Positions 1 to 6,608 of a DNA stretch of 10,554 bases are shown piece by piece. The stretch is from assembly GCA_005879095.1 (NCBI GenBank), contig VBLM01000321.1, positions 1-10,554 on the forward strand, written 5' to 3'. A program made the position numbers and the translations under genes. Positions within the stretch are counted from its first letter, which is position 1. Every line of letters starts with the position of its first letter. A model generated the notes under the pieces. That model was not told where the DNA came from. It saw only the letters and a program-made list of their open reading frames with translations, and did no database searches. This DNA is from Deltaproteobacteria bacterium (lineage in GTDB: Bacteria; Myxococcota; Myxococcia; Myxococcales; 40CM-4-68-19).

Positions 1-1
1 G

Positions 2-763
2 GCCTCCGTCGAGGACGTGAAGGACTTCTTCCGCACCTACTACGCGCCGAACAACGCTTCGCTCTCGATCGTCGGCGATTTCGAGACCGCGAGAGTGAAG
101 CCGCTGGTGGAGAAGTACTTCGGTCCGATCGTGCGCGGGCCGGACAAGCCGCCCGTCACGGCAAAGACCGAGCTGCAGGTGAAGGAAGTGCGCGAGACGC
201 TGCGCGATCAGGTGCAGCTGGCGAAGGTCTTGATCGGGTTCGTCGGTCCGAAACCGCTGGAGAACCCCGCGGCGACGACGTTGATGCGCGTGCTCGCGGC
301 CGGCAAGTCGAGCCGCCTCTATCACGACCTCGTCTACGAGAAGAAGATCGCCCAGGACGTGGGCGCGTCGTGGGACCAGGGCATGCAGCTCGGCGGAGCG
401 ATCGAGATCACCGCCACCGTGCAGGCGGGTCATACGCCGGAGGAAGTCGAGGCCGCCCTCACCGATGAGATCCGGCGCCTGCGCGAGGCGCCGCCGGCTG
501 CCGACGAGCTCGCGCGCGCCAAGCGAAACCTCGAGGCCGAGCTGTTCGCGCAGCTGGAGAACGTCGGCGGCTTCGGCGGCAAGGCCGATCAGCTCAACTA
601 CTACGAGATGTGGGCGCACGATCCCGGCCACTTCGCCAAGGACCTCGAGGCGGCGCTGGCGGTGACGCCCGAACAGGTGCAGAAGATGGCGCAGACCTAC
701 CTCCGCGACGAGAAGCGGGTGGTGATCGTGGTGCTTCCACAACAAACGGTGGGCGAGCGATGA
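2..763 (+). CDS. M16 (insulinase-family) peptidase, 5' end outside window
   Basis: This is the 3' part of a zinc metallopeptidase-family gene, 253 residues read in frame from base 2; the usual full length is around 450. Visible are the end of the first M16 domain (a YYAPNNASLSIVGDF stretch, the usual end of the first half) and most of the second. The second half carries the typical SSRLYHDLVYEKKIAQDVGA block, which in this family lies near the substrate-binding pocket. The HxxEH zinc site would be upstream, so activity cannot be judged here. The next gene is a paralogue whose ATG overlaps this stop (ATGA, 760-763), so the two are probably translationally coupled. M16B proteins often work as a pair with one catalytic and one non-catalytic subunit. 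Since the partner lacks the zinc motif, this one is the likely catalytic subunit, by inference. The internal GTG at 17 is not a credible start because coding similarity continues upstream of it. Confidence 0.88.
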   Translation, partial: ASVEDVKDFFRTYYAPNNASLSIVGDFETARVKPLVEKYFGPIVRGPDKPPVTAKTELQVKEVRETLRDQVQLAKVLIGFVGPKPLENPAATTLMRVLAAGKSSRLYHDLVYEKKIAQDVGASWDQGMQLGGAIEITATVQAGHTPEEVEAALTDEIRRLREAPPAADELARAKRNLEAELFAQLENVGGFGGKADQLNYYEMWAHDPGHFAKDLEAALAVTPEQVQKMAQTYLRDEKRVVIVVLPQQTVGER

Positions 764-2280
764 AGCGGCTTCTGCTCCTGCTCGTCGCCTGCGCGGCGCC
801 GCAGAAACCGGTGGAGCGGCCGAATCCCGAGCGCGAGCAGCGCGCCACGCGTGTGCCCCGGACGCCGCCCGCGACGCCCGACGCGGCTTTTCGCGAAAGC
901 GCGCCGCCGCCCTCGGCGCCGGTCGAATTCCACCCGCCAGTGCCAAAACAGCTCGCGCTGAGCAACGGACTGCCGGTCTTCCTCATCGAACGGCACGAGG
1001 TCCCGCTGGTGACCGTCTCGCTCGCGGTCCGCTCGGGCGCGGACACCGAGGCGCAGGGCAAGGCCGGCCTGGCTTCGTTCGTGGTCGACCTGCTCGACGA
1101 GGGCACCCAGTCGCGCGACGCGGCCGCCATCGCGCGCGGTTTCGAAGATCTCGCCGCCCGCTATTCGACGCAGGCCGACGCGGACTCGAGCGGCCTCCAG
1201 GTCACCGCGCTGGCCGAGACGCTCGATCCGGTGCTCGATCTGTTCTCCGACGTCGCGCTGCATCCCGCCTTCCGCGAGGCCGACGTCGAGCGGGTACGCG
1301 TGCAGCGGCTGGGACAGATCGCGCAGATCCTCGACGATCCGCAGTCGGTCGGACAGCACCTGCTCTCGCGGGCCGTCTTCGGCGAGAAGCACCCGTGGGG
1401 CTTTCCCGCCGAAGGCACCGTGCAGTCGATCAAGTCGCTCAAGCGGAGCGAGCTGACCGCGTGGCACCAGGCGTGGTTCCGGCCCGACAACGCGGCACTG
1501 TTCGTGGTCGGCGACACCGACGAAAAATCGCTGCTGCCGCTGCTCGAAAAACGGTTCGGCGAGTGGAAATCGGGGAAGCCGCCGAAGCCCGTGCAGTACA
1601 AGGTGCCGCGCGGTACGCGCACCGTCTACATCGTCGACAAGCCCGACGCGCCCCAGTCCCAGATCTGGATCGGCGAGGTCGGCGTCGCCTCCACCGCGCC
1701 GGACGTGTTTCCCGCCCGGGTGATGAACCACATCCTCGGCGGCACCACCAGCTCGCGGCTCAGCTCCAACCTGCGCACCGAGCACGCGTATTCATACGGC
1801 GTGTACAGCTATTTCGAGACGCACCGCGAGGCCGGGCCGTTCGTGGCTGCGGGCGGCGTGGTCAGCGAAAAGACGGCCGAGGCGCTGGGCGAGTTCTTGA
1901 ACGAGCTGCAGAAGATGAAGACCGGCGAGATCTCCGAAGCCGAGCTGGCCGACGCGAAAGACTCGCAGGTGCGCGCCATTCCCGCGCTCTTCGCCAGCAG
2001 TGAACAGACCGCCTCGGCGTCTGCGCGCGTCTGGGCGCACGGGCTGCCGGCGGACTACTACGCGAAGTACCAGCAGCGCGTCGAAGCAGTCACCCGCGAA
2101 GACGTGGCGAAGGCGGCGCGCGAGCGGCTGCATCCCGACGAGATGGCCATCGTCGTCGTCGGCCCTGCCAGCGCGGTGCGGCCGAAGATCGAAGCGCTCA
2201 AGCTCGGCCGCATCGAAGTGCGCGACGCGAATGGCGACGCGCGCAAGGCGGCCGCCGCGGCGACGGGAGCGGGAAAATAG
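760..2280 (+). CDS. M16-family peptidase-like lipoprotein lacking the zinc motif
   Basis: This is a 506-residue M16 paralogue that is probably a non-catalytic partner subunit. The ATG at 760 overlaps the upstream stop and gives a lipoprotein signal: MKRLLLLLVAC with the lipobox cysteine at residue 11. A Pro-rich linker follows to about residue 63, so the protein should be anchored by lipid on the outer face of a membrane. The first M16 domain starts near residue 65. Where active members have HxxEH, this one reads GLASFVVDLLDEGT (103-116), with Ser106, Val109 and Asp110 in place of His, Glu and His, so zinc cannot bind normally. The second domain keeps the SSRL block (331-334) followed by AYSYGVYSYFE, the substrate-cleft pattern of the family. 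Known M16B enzymes combine an HxxEH subunit with a partner carrying the Arg/Tyr pair, which fits this gene order. A longer reading from 610 would overlap the first gene by 150 bases and lose the signal peptide, so it was rejected. Confidence 0.9.
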   Translation: MKRLLLLLVACAAPQKPVERPNPEREQRATRVPRTPPATPDAAFRESAPPPSAPVEFHPPVPKQLALSNGLPVFLIERHEVPLVTVSLAVRSGADTEAQGKAGLASFVVDLLDEGTQSRDAAAIARGFEDLAARYSTQADADSSGLQVTALAETLDPVLDLFSDVALHPAFREADVERVRVQRLGQIAQILDDPQSVGQHLLSRAVFGEKHPWGFPAEGTVQSIKSLKRSELTAWHQAWFRPDNAALFVVGDTDEKSLLPLLEKRFGEWKSGKPPKPVQYKVPRGTRTVYIVDKPDAPQSQIWIGEVGVASTAPDVFPARVMNHILGGTTSSRLSSNLRTEHAYSYGVYSYFETHREAGPFVAAGGVVSEKTAEALGEFLNELQKMKTGEISEAELADAKDSQVRAIPALFASSEQTASASARVWAHGLPADYYAKYQQRVEAVTREDVAKAARERLHPDEMAIVVVGPASAVRPKIEALKLGRIEVRDANGDARKAAAAATGAGK

Positions 2281-2654
2281 AACCGCCGGCGCTGCAGCTG
2301 TGGCAGGTGCGCAAGAGCTACGGACTGGTCCGCAAGCGCGAGGCGCTGCACGGCGTTTCCATCCGCGTCGATCGCGGCGAGTGCTACGGGCTGGCCGGTC
2401 CCAACGGCGCGGGCAAGACGACCCTGATCCGGTTGCTGCTCGGCCTCTCCACGCCGGACGCGGGCGAAGTGCGGCTCTTCGGAGTTCGACCCGACGATCC
2501 GGAAGTGCGGCGCCGCGTCGGATTCGTGCCGGAAGCTGCCGAGCTGCCGCCGGCGGCCTCGCCGCGCCAGCTGGTGCGGCGGTTCGCGCGGCTGCGCGGT
2601 TTGCGAGACGTCGAGTCTTCTGGACTTGCCCAGCTCGATCGACTGGGAATGGGC

Positions 2655-2690
2655 GAGCTGCTCGATCGCCCTGCCTGCTCGGCACGCCGG
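2655..2690 (+). other. Deletion/frameshift junction inside the ABC ATPase
   Basis: Upstream of this point the ATPase reads in the frame of base 2307. Downstream it reads in the frame of base 2672. The change of phase and the missing signature segment need a loss of 3n+1 bases. About 49 bases would fit the usual spacing between the helical domain and Walker B. The heptamer CTGCTCG occurs twice here (2658-2664 and 2675-2681), and CTGC is repeated in tandem at 2671-2678. Such repeats favour slippage or an assembly collapse, but do not prove either. Confidence 0.75.
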
Positions 2691-3991
2691 AACTGCTGGT
2701 ACTCGACGAGCCCACGGACGGCCTCGATCCGCTTGGCCGCGCGCTGGTCCGCCGCGTGCTGCGCGAAGAGCGCACGAGCGGCCGCACCGTCTTTCTCAAC
2801 TCGCACCTGCTCTCGGAGACGGAGCGGATCTGCACGCGGGTCGGCATCCTCCACCGCGGCCTGCTGGTGCGCGAGCACGCGGTGCAGCCGCTGTCCGACG
2901 CGTCCGGACAGAGCGCCGTCGTTCTCTCCGATCCGCCGCCCCCCGGCTTCCGCGCGGCGCCGTCGATGCAGGGCCTGGCGACGGAATCGGAAGGCAGCAC
3001 GGTGTTGATCGATCACGAGGACGTCGGCGAGCTCAATGCCGCGCTCGACAGGATCCGCCAGGCGGGCGCCCGGATCGTCGAAGTCCGCCGCGTCCGCCAG
3101 GATCTGGAGGCGACGTTCGAAGCCGCGGTGGCAGGCGCTTCCGAGCCGGCGCCGGATCCCGGTCCGCCGCCGCCCGAGCCGCCCAAGGCGAGGAGCGATC
3201 CGCTCCGGCCGCTGGTTGCAACCTGGCGCGTGGCCCGCGAGATCGCCGCCGACCTCGCGGCCCGCAAGGCGGGCTGGATCGCGCTCGCCATCGGCCTGGT
3301 CGTGCTGGCGCTGTTCTTTCTCGCCCTGCGGCACGACGTGGTCTCCGGCGCTGCAGCGGCGGTGCGCGCCTTCGGCGGCCCGAGCGGCGTCGCCGACGAG
3401 GCCACGCTCGCCCACTGGGTGGGCCACTACGCGGCGCGCTTCGTCTACTGGGCGCTCCTGCCCGGCAGCGTGATCTTCGCGGCGCTCTTCGCTCCGCCGC
3501 TGCTCGATCCGCGGCGCACCATCCTCCTCTACGCGCAGCCGGTGAGCCGCGGCGACGTGGCTGGCGGCCTCTACGCGACCGTTTGCGCGCTGGTCACCTG
3601 CGAGTACGCTTTCCTGGTGGCGCTCCTGTTCGGCGGCATCCGCTGGCTCGGCGTGTCGTTGAGCCCGCGCTTCCTCCTGATGGTGCTGCCGCTTCTCTTC
3701 GCCTTCGCCGCGCTCTATGCCGCGACGCTGGCGATGACGTACGTGGTGCGCACGGGCGTCGCGGCAGGCGGCGTCGGATTTCTGCTCTTCATCGCCGCCG
3801 CGATCGTCGGCTTTCGGGCGCGCGCCGGTTTCAACGCCGAGTCGCTGGCCGCGGCGGTGCTGCCGAGGCTGGCTCCTCTCGCGGAGCAGGCCGGCCGGCT
3901 CGGCGGCGGCGAGACTCCCCGCGCCGCGCCCTTCGTGCTCACCGCGGCCATCGCCGCGGCGCTGTTCATCCTCGCCCTGATCGCCGCGCGC

Positions 3992-3995
3992 AGGA
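3992..3995 (+). promoter_or_regulatory. Ribosome binding site for the anchored protein gene
   Basis: AGGA lies 7 bases before the ATG at 4003, which overlaps the stop of the ABC fusion gene as ATGA (4003-4006). Together these fix the start of the downstream gene and suggest it is translated by coupling. Confidence 0.5.
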
Positions 3996-4002
3996 TCGAG
4001 TC

Positions 4003-5028
4003 ATGAAGAGCAAGCGCGATCTGCGGCTGGTGGCCGTCGCGCTGGTGCTGCTCGCGCTTCCGATCGCGTGGCTGTGGTGGTCGTCGCGCGGCGTGGAGAA
4101 ACGACGCGAGGCCACCCTCGCCGGCGTTCCGCAATTTCCCGTGCCGCACCAGCCGACTCGGCGCCGCCCGTTTCCGGTCAGCGCGCCGGCGCCGCCCGCG
4201 CTGGCGCCCTCGCCCGCGCCGCAGCAGGCCGCGAAGCACGATCCGATGTCGTCGTTCGTGCTGCAGCCCGGCTCCGGCGCCGGTCTGGTGCAGGTCAACG
4301 CGCTCTTCAACACGCCGCTCTTCGATCGCCTCCGGGAGTGCCTGCCCGAGCAGTTCCACGGTCTCGACAGGCTCAGCCGAGTCCTCGGCGTCGACGTGAC
4401 CCGCGACGTCGATCGCCTCGGCATCGCTCCCGACGGCGTGGCGATGTCCGGTTTCTTAGAGGGAAAGCGGGTCGCGCAGTCGATCATCGGCCCGGACGCG
4501 TCGAGCGAGGAATATCGCGGGGCGACGATGCTGAGCAGCGGCGGCCATTGCGCGGCGCAGATGGGGAACCTGGTCGTCTCGTCGACGAAGAGCGCCGATT
4601 GCCGCGCTCTCGTCGATCGCGCGCTCGCGCCGACGCCCGCCGACGCCGGCGATCAACTCTACGGCGACGTCTTCCTGCGCACCGATCTCGCCTCCTTCCG
4701 CGGCGAGGACGCGCCGCCGGAGATCCGTGCGCTGGTCGACAGCCTCGACGGCCTCACGCTTCGGGCCAACGTCTGGGATTCGGTCGCGGTCACGGTGGAA
4801 GGCACGCCGCGCGCCGGCCGCGACGTGCGCGATCTGTCGCGGATGGCCAACGGCGCGCTCTCGGTGGTGAAGGGACAGATCGAGGAGGACCAGGTCGAGC
4901 TGCAGACGCTGGCCGAGCTGGCGAAAGTCTCGACCGACTCCGGCAAGCTCGAGGTCAACCTCGCGCTCCCCGCCCAGGACCTGTTCGACCGCTTCAAATT
5001 TCCCTGCGAGAAGCGCGACGGCGGTTGA
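4003..5028 (+). CDS. Membrane-anchored protein of unknown function
   Basis: This 341-residue protein belongs to no family I can name with confidence. Residues 1-7 are basic, 8-26 form one hydrophobic segment (RLVAVALVLLALPIAWLWW), and 28-35 are charged. The likely topology is a single N-terminal anchor with the rest outside the cytoplasm. Residues about 43-75 are a Pro/Ala-rich spacer. The folded part runs from about 84 to 341 and includes LGVDVTRDVDRLGIAPDGVA, which loosely recalls bacterial envelope proteins with repeated beta-alpha modules. That resemblance is too weak for a name. There are four cysteines (113, 163, 180, 335), which could form disulfides outside the cytoplasm. The start codon overlaps the stop of the ABC fusion gene and has a good AGGA site, so it is probably made together with that exporter and the M16 pair. 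Accessory subunit, substrate carrier or unrelated passenger are all possible. Confidence 0.8.
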   Translation: MKSKRDLRLVAVALVLLALPIAWLWWSSRGVEKRREATLAGVPQFPVPHQPTRRRPFPVSAPAPPALAPSPAPQQAAKHDPMSSFVLQPGSGAGLVQVNALFNTPLFDRLRECLPEQFHGLDRLSRVLGVDVTRDVDRLGIAPDGVAMSGFLEGKRVAQSIIGPDASSEEYRGATMLSSGGHCAAQMGNLVVSSTKSADCRALVDRALAPTPADAGDQLYGDVFLRTDLASFRGEDAPPEIRALVDSLDGLTLRANVWDSVAVTVEGTPRAGRDVRDLSRMANGALSVVKGQIEEDQVELQTLAELAKVSTDSGKLEVNLALPAQDLFDRFKFPCEKRDGG

Positions 5029-5029
5029 G

Positions 5030-5359
5030 TCAGCGATCTCGCGGCTTGGCGCGCGCCAGATCCTGCATCGTCCGGTCGGCCAGCTCGAGGAAAGCGAAGA
5101 GCAGCGCCTGCAGCTTGGTCGGGTCGCCGATGCCCTCGAAGCGATCGTCCTTGACGCGGTAGGCGAGCCAGTCGCGGCCGGTCGCGCCTTCCTTGTAGGG
5201 CGCGAGCGTCAGTCCGGAGAGTGCCGTGCCGGCGAGGTCGATGCGCACGCTCCAGCCGGGCGAATCTTTGAGGCTCTCGATCTTCACGCCCAGTGAAAGA
5301 TCGCGCCCGCGCTCGCATTGCGCCTTGTGCCAGGCCTGGATGCGCTCGAGGACTTCCAC
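5030..5359 (-). CDS. Imm53-type immunity protein, orphan
   Basis: This 109-residue protein matches my recollection of the Imm53 immunity family of polymorphic toxin systems. The family opens with a helix plus QxW...QC, then GVKIE.L and PGWSV.IDL, then a late W and a F.G.G.P..L block. Here these are IQAWHKAQC (7-15), GVKIESL (24-30), PGWSVRIDL (34-42), Trp64, and RFEGIGDPTKLQALL (73-87). Family members are small cytoplasmic proteins thought to bind and neutralise a cognate toxin domain. The start is GTG at 5359, because an in-frame TAA, the stop codon of the oxidase, lies at 5369-5371, 9 bases upstream. It therefore follows the amine oxidase in one operon. No toxin gene is in the window. Its stop is one base from the stop of the convergent gene at 5028. 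Function as immunity is family-based inference; a domesticated role is possible. Confidence 0.8.
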   Translation of the reverse strand: MEVLERIQAWHKAQCERGRDLSLGVKIESLKDSPGWSVRIDLAGTALSGLTLAPYKEGATGRDWLAYRVKDDRFEGIGDPTKLQALLFAFLELADRTMQDLARAKPRDR

Positions 5360-5368
5360 GTCCGGATG

Positions 5369-6577
5369 TTACGGCCGCCCGCCGCGGCCCCGCAAGATTT
5401 CGCTCGCCGCGCGCTCGCCGGTCTCGATCGCGCCGTGCACGGTGCCGCACGCGCCGTCGAATTCCGTCGCTTCTCCCGCGAACAGGAGCGGCCCGACGCT
5501 GCGCGCCAGCGCTCGCTGCGCTTTCAGGGCGCCGACCGGCACCCAGCTATAGGCGCCGAGCGAGAACCGATCGCGCTGCCAGTCGAAGACCATCGTCTCG
5601 CGCGGCCGCACCCGTTTCCCCAGCGCGCGCTGCACCGATCGCACCGCTTCGGCGGCCGGCCGCTTCAGCGCCAGCGCATTTCGGGAAGCGGCCCATCCCA
5701 TCAGCATCGGTGCGCGCGACGGCAGCGGCCGCCAGAACGTCGGCACCGGCATCCCGCGGGCAAAGAGGAAGGCCAGTTCCTCCGGCCAATGCGGCTCGTC
5801 GAAGAGCAGCGCGATCTTCGTCACCGGTCCCATCCCCAGCGCGGAGATGGATTCCAGTTTCCAGCGGGGCAGCGAAGGATCGAATCGCACCGTCCCTTGC
5901 TGCAGCACGCCGAGCGGCAGCGTGACGATCGCGCGATCGGCTTCGTAGGTTTCCGCCTCGGTCGTGACCGCGACCGATCGGCGCGACCAGCGCAAAAGCT
6001 TCACCTCCGACCGAAGCTCGACTCGCAGGCCGCGCGCGAGCTTGCGCGGGACGGCGGAATACCCGCGCGGAAAGCGCGCGATCCGCTCGCCCTCGATCTC
6101 CTCCGAGGCCCGGGTCTGCTGGACGATCGACTTCACGCTCACGCGATCGAGCGGCGCCGCGTTGAAACCCTCGACGAACGCTTCGGCCAGCCGCCGCTCG
6201 TCGCGCGTGGTACGCAGCCGCCAGCGCAGGGTTGCGAACGCGTCCTGCACGGATTGCTCGCGCCGCGAAGGAATGCCGTCCAGCTTCTCCATCACGCTCT
6301 GCCAGAGATCGTCGCGGCGCTGCAGCCCCTCGACGAACATCCCTCCCCTCATCTCGCGGCGCAGCCCGCGCGTGATCCGCATCAGCGCCGGCGAGCGGCC
6401 GTGCATGAATTCGGCGCCGGCCTCGATCGACAACGGCCACCCCTCGGGCCGCACGGTGTGCACGCGGCCGCCGATCCGATCGCGCGCCTCCAGCACGATC
6501 ACACCGTGCCCCGCGCGCTTCAACCTGCGCGCAGCCGCGAGTCCCGCCACGCCCGCGCCGATGACGATCACGTCCAC
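5369..6577 (-). CDS. FAD-dependent amine oxidase (MAO/polyamine oxidase family)
   Basis: This 402-residue flavoprotein should oxidise an amine to an imine using FAD and oxygen; the substrate is unknown. The N-terminal dinucleotide-binding fold has GAGVAG (7-12), Glu30 for the ribose, and ARDRIGGR (31-38), followed by GAEF (54-57). VTLPLGVL (218-225) is the usual mid-protein strand. Lys254 in GPVTKIALLFD matches the conserved active-site lysine of MAO and LSD1. SLGAYS lies at 339-344, and the C-terminal FAD motif spans LFAGE (365-369) and GTVHGAIETGERAA (378-391). The cysteine that covalently holds FAD in human MAO is not seen, so FAD is probably non-covalent. At 402 residues it is short for the family, and no signal peptide is visible, so it is probably cytoplasmic. 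The start is GTG 6577, as an in-frame TAA lies 9 bases before it. It heads a two-gene operon with the Imm53 gene and is divergent from the hydrolase gene. Confidence 0.92.
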   Translation of the reverse strand: MDVIVIGAGVAGLAAARRLKRAGHGVIVLEARDRIGGRVHTVRPEGWPLSIEAGAEFMHGRSPALMRITRGLRREMRGGMFVEGLQRRDDLWQSVMEKLDGIPSRREQSVQDAFATLRWRLRTTRDERRLAEAFVEGFNAAPLDRVSVKSIVQQTRASEEIEGERIARFPRGYSAVPRKLARGLRVELRSEVKLLRWSRRSVAVTTEAETYEADRAIVTLPLGVLQQGTVRFDPSLPRWKLESISALGMGPVTKIALLFDEPHWPEELAFLFARGMPVPTFWRPLPSRAPMLMGWAASRNALALKRPAAEAVRSVQRALGKRVRPRETMVFDWQRDRFSLGAYSWVPVGALKAQRALARSVGPLLFAGEATEFDGACGTVHGAIETGERAASEILRGRGGRP

Positions 6578-6608
6578 GCTCGATGGTTATGGCATGCTCG
6601 GCCGGCGA
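6578..6608. promoter_or_regulatory. Divergent spacer between oxidase and hydrolase
   Basis: Only 31 bases separate the two divergent start codons (16 if the hydrolase begins at 6594). Both promoters must therefore overlap each other or lie inside the opposite gene. This makes shared regulation possible. No clear promoter boxes or operator repeat can be read in it. Confidence 0.3.

Larger units (their letters stand above)
2307..4006 (+). pseudogene. ABC transporter ATPase-permease fusion, frameshifted and missing ABC signature
   Basis: This was originally a single-chain ABC-2-type exporter half with the ATPase first and the membrane domain second. The first part, read from GTG 2307, shows Walker A (GPNGAGKT, residues 31-38) and runs to ELLDRPA near 2675. 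Coding then resumes in a different frame at about 2672-2678 with LLGTPELLVLDEPTDGLDP (Walker B and D-loop) and a FLNSH H-loop. The roughly 16 residues between, which should contain the LSGGQ-type signature, are absent in all three frames. After the ATPase a Pro-rich linker (about 3140-3230) leads to some six hydrophobic helices (from about 3272 to 3995), with no stop between the domains. No ATG lies at a sensible place: GTG 2307 trims the first beta strand, while natural similarity reaches back to codon 2277, which is ATA. The downstream frame is open to 4006 with normal high-GC codon use, so this is either a recent deletion or an assembly error. As read, it cannot make a working ATPase. Confidence 0.8.

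Noticed and set aside
610..759. Upstream-extended start for the second M16 gene
   Set aside because: It would overlap the first M16 gene by 150 bases, gives an Arg/Gly-rich leader and hides the lipoprotein signal beginning at 760.
2640..2700. Programmed ribosomal frameshift in the ABC ATPase
   Set aside because: No slippery heptamer or following stem is evident. A shift alone could not restore the missing signature segment.
5926..5939. 14-base perfect palindrome CGATCGCGCGATCG as operator
   Set aside because: It lies deep inside the oxidase coding region (codons for DRAIV) and is explained by the general abundance of CGATCG.
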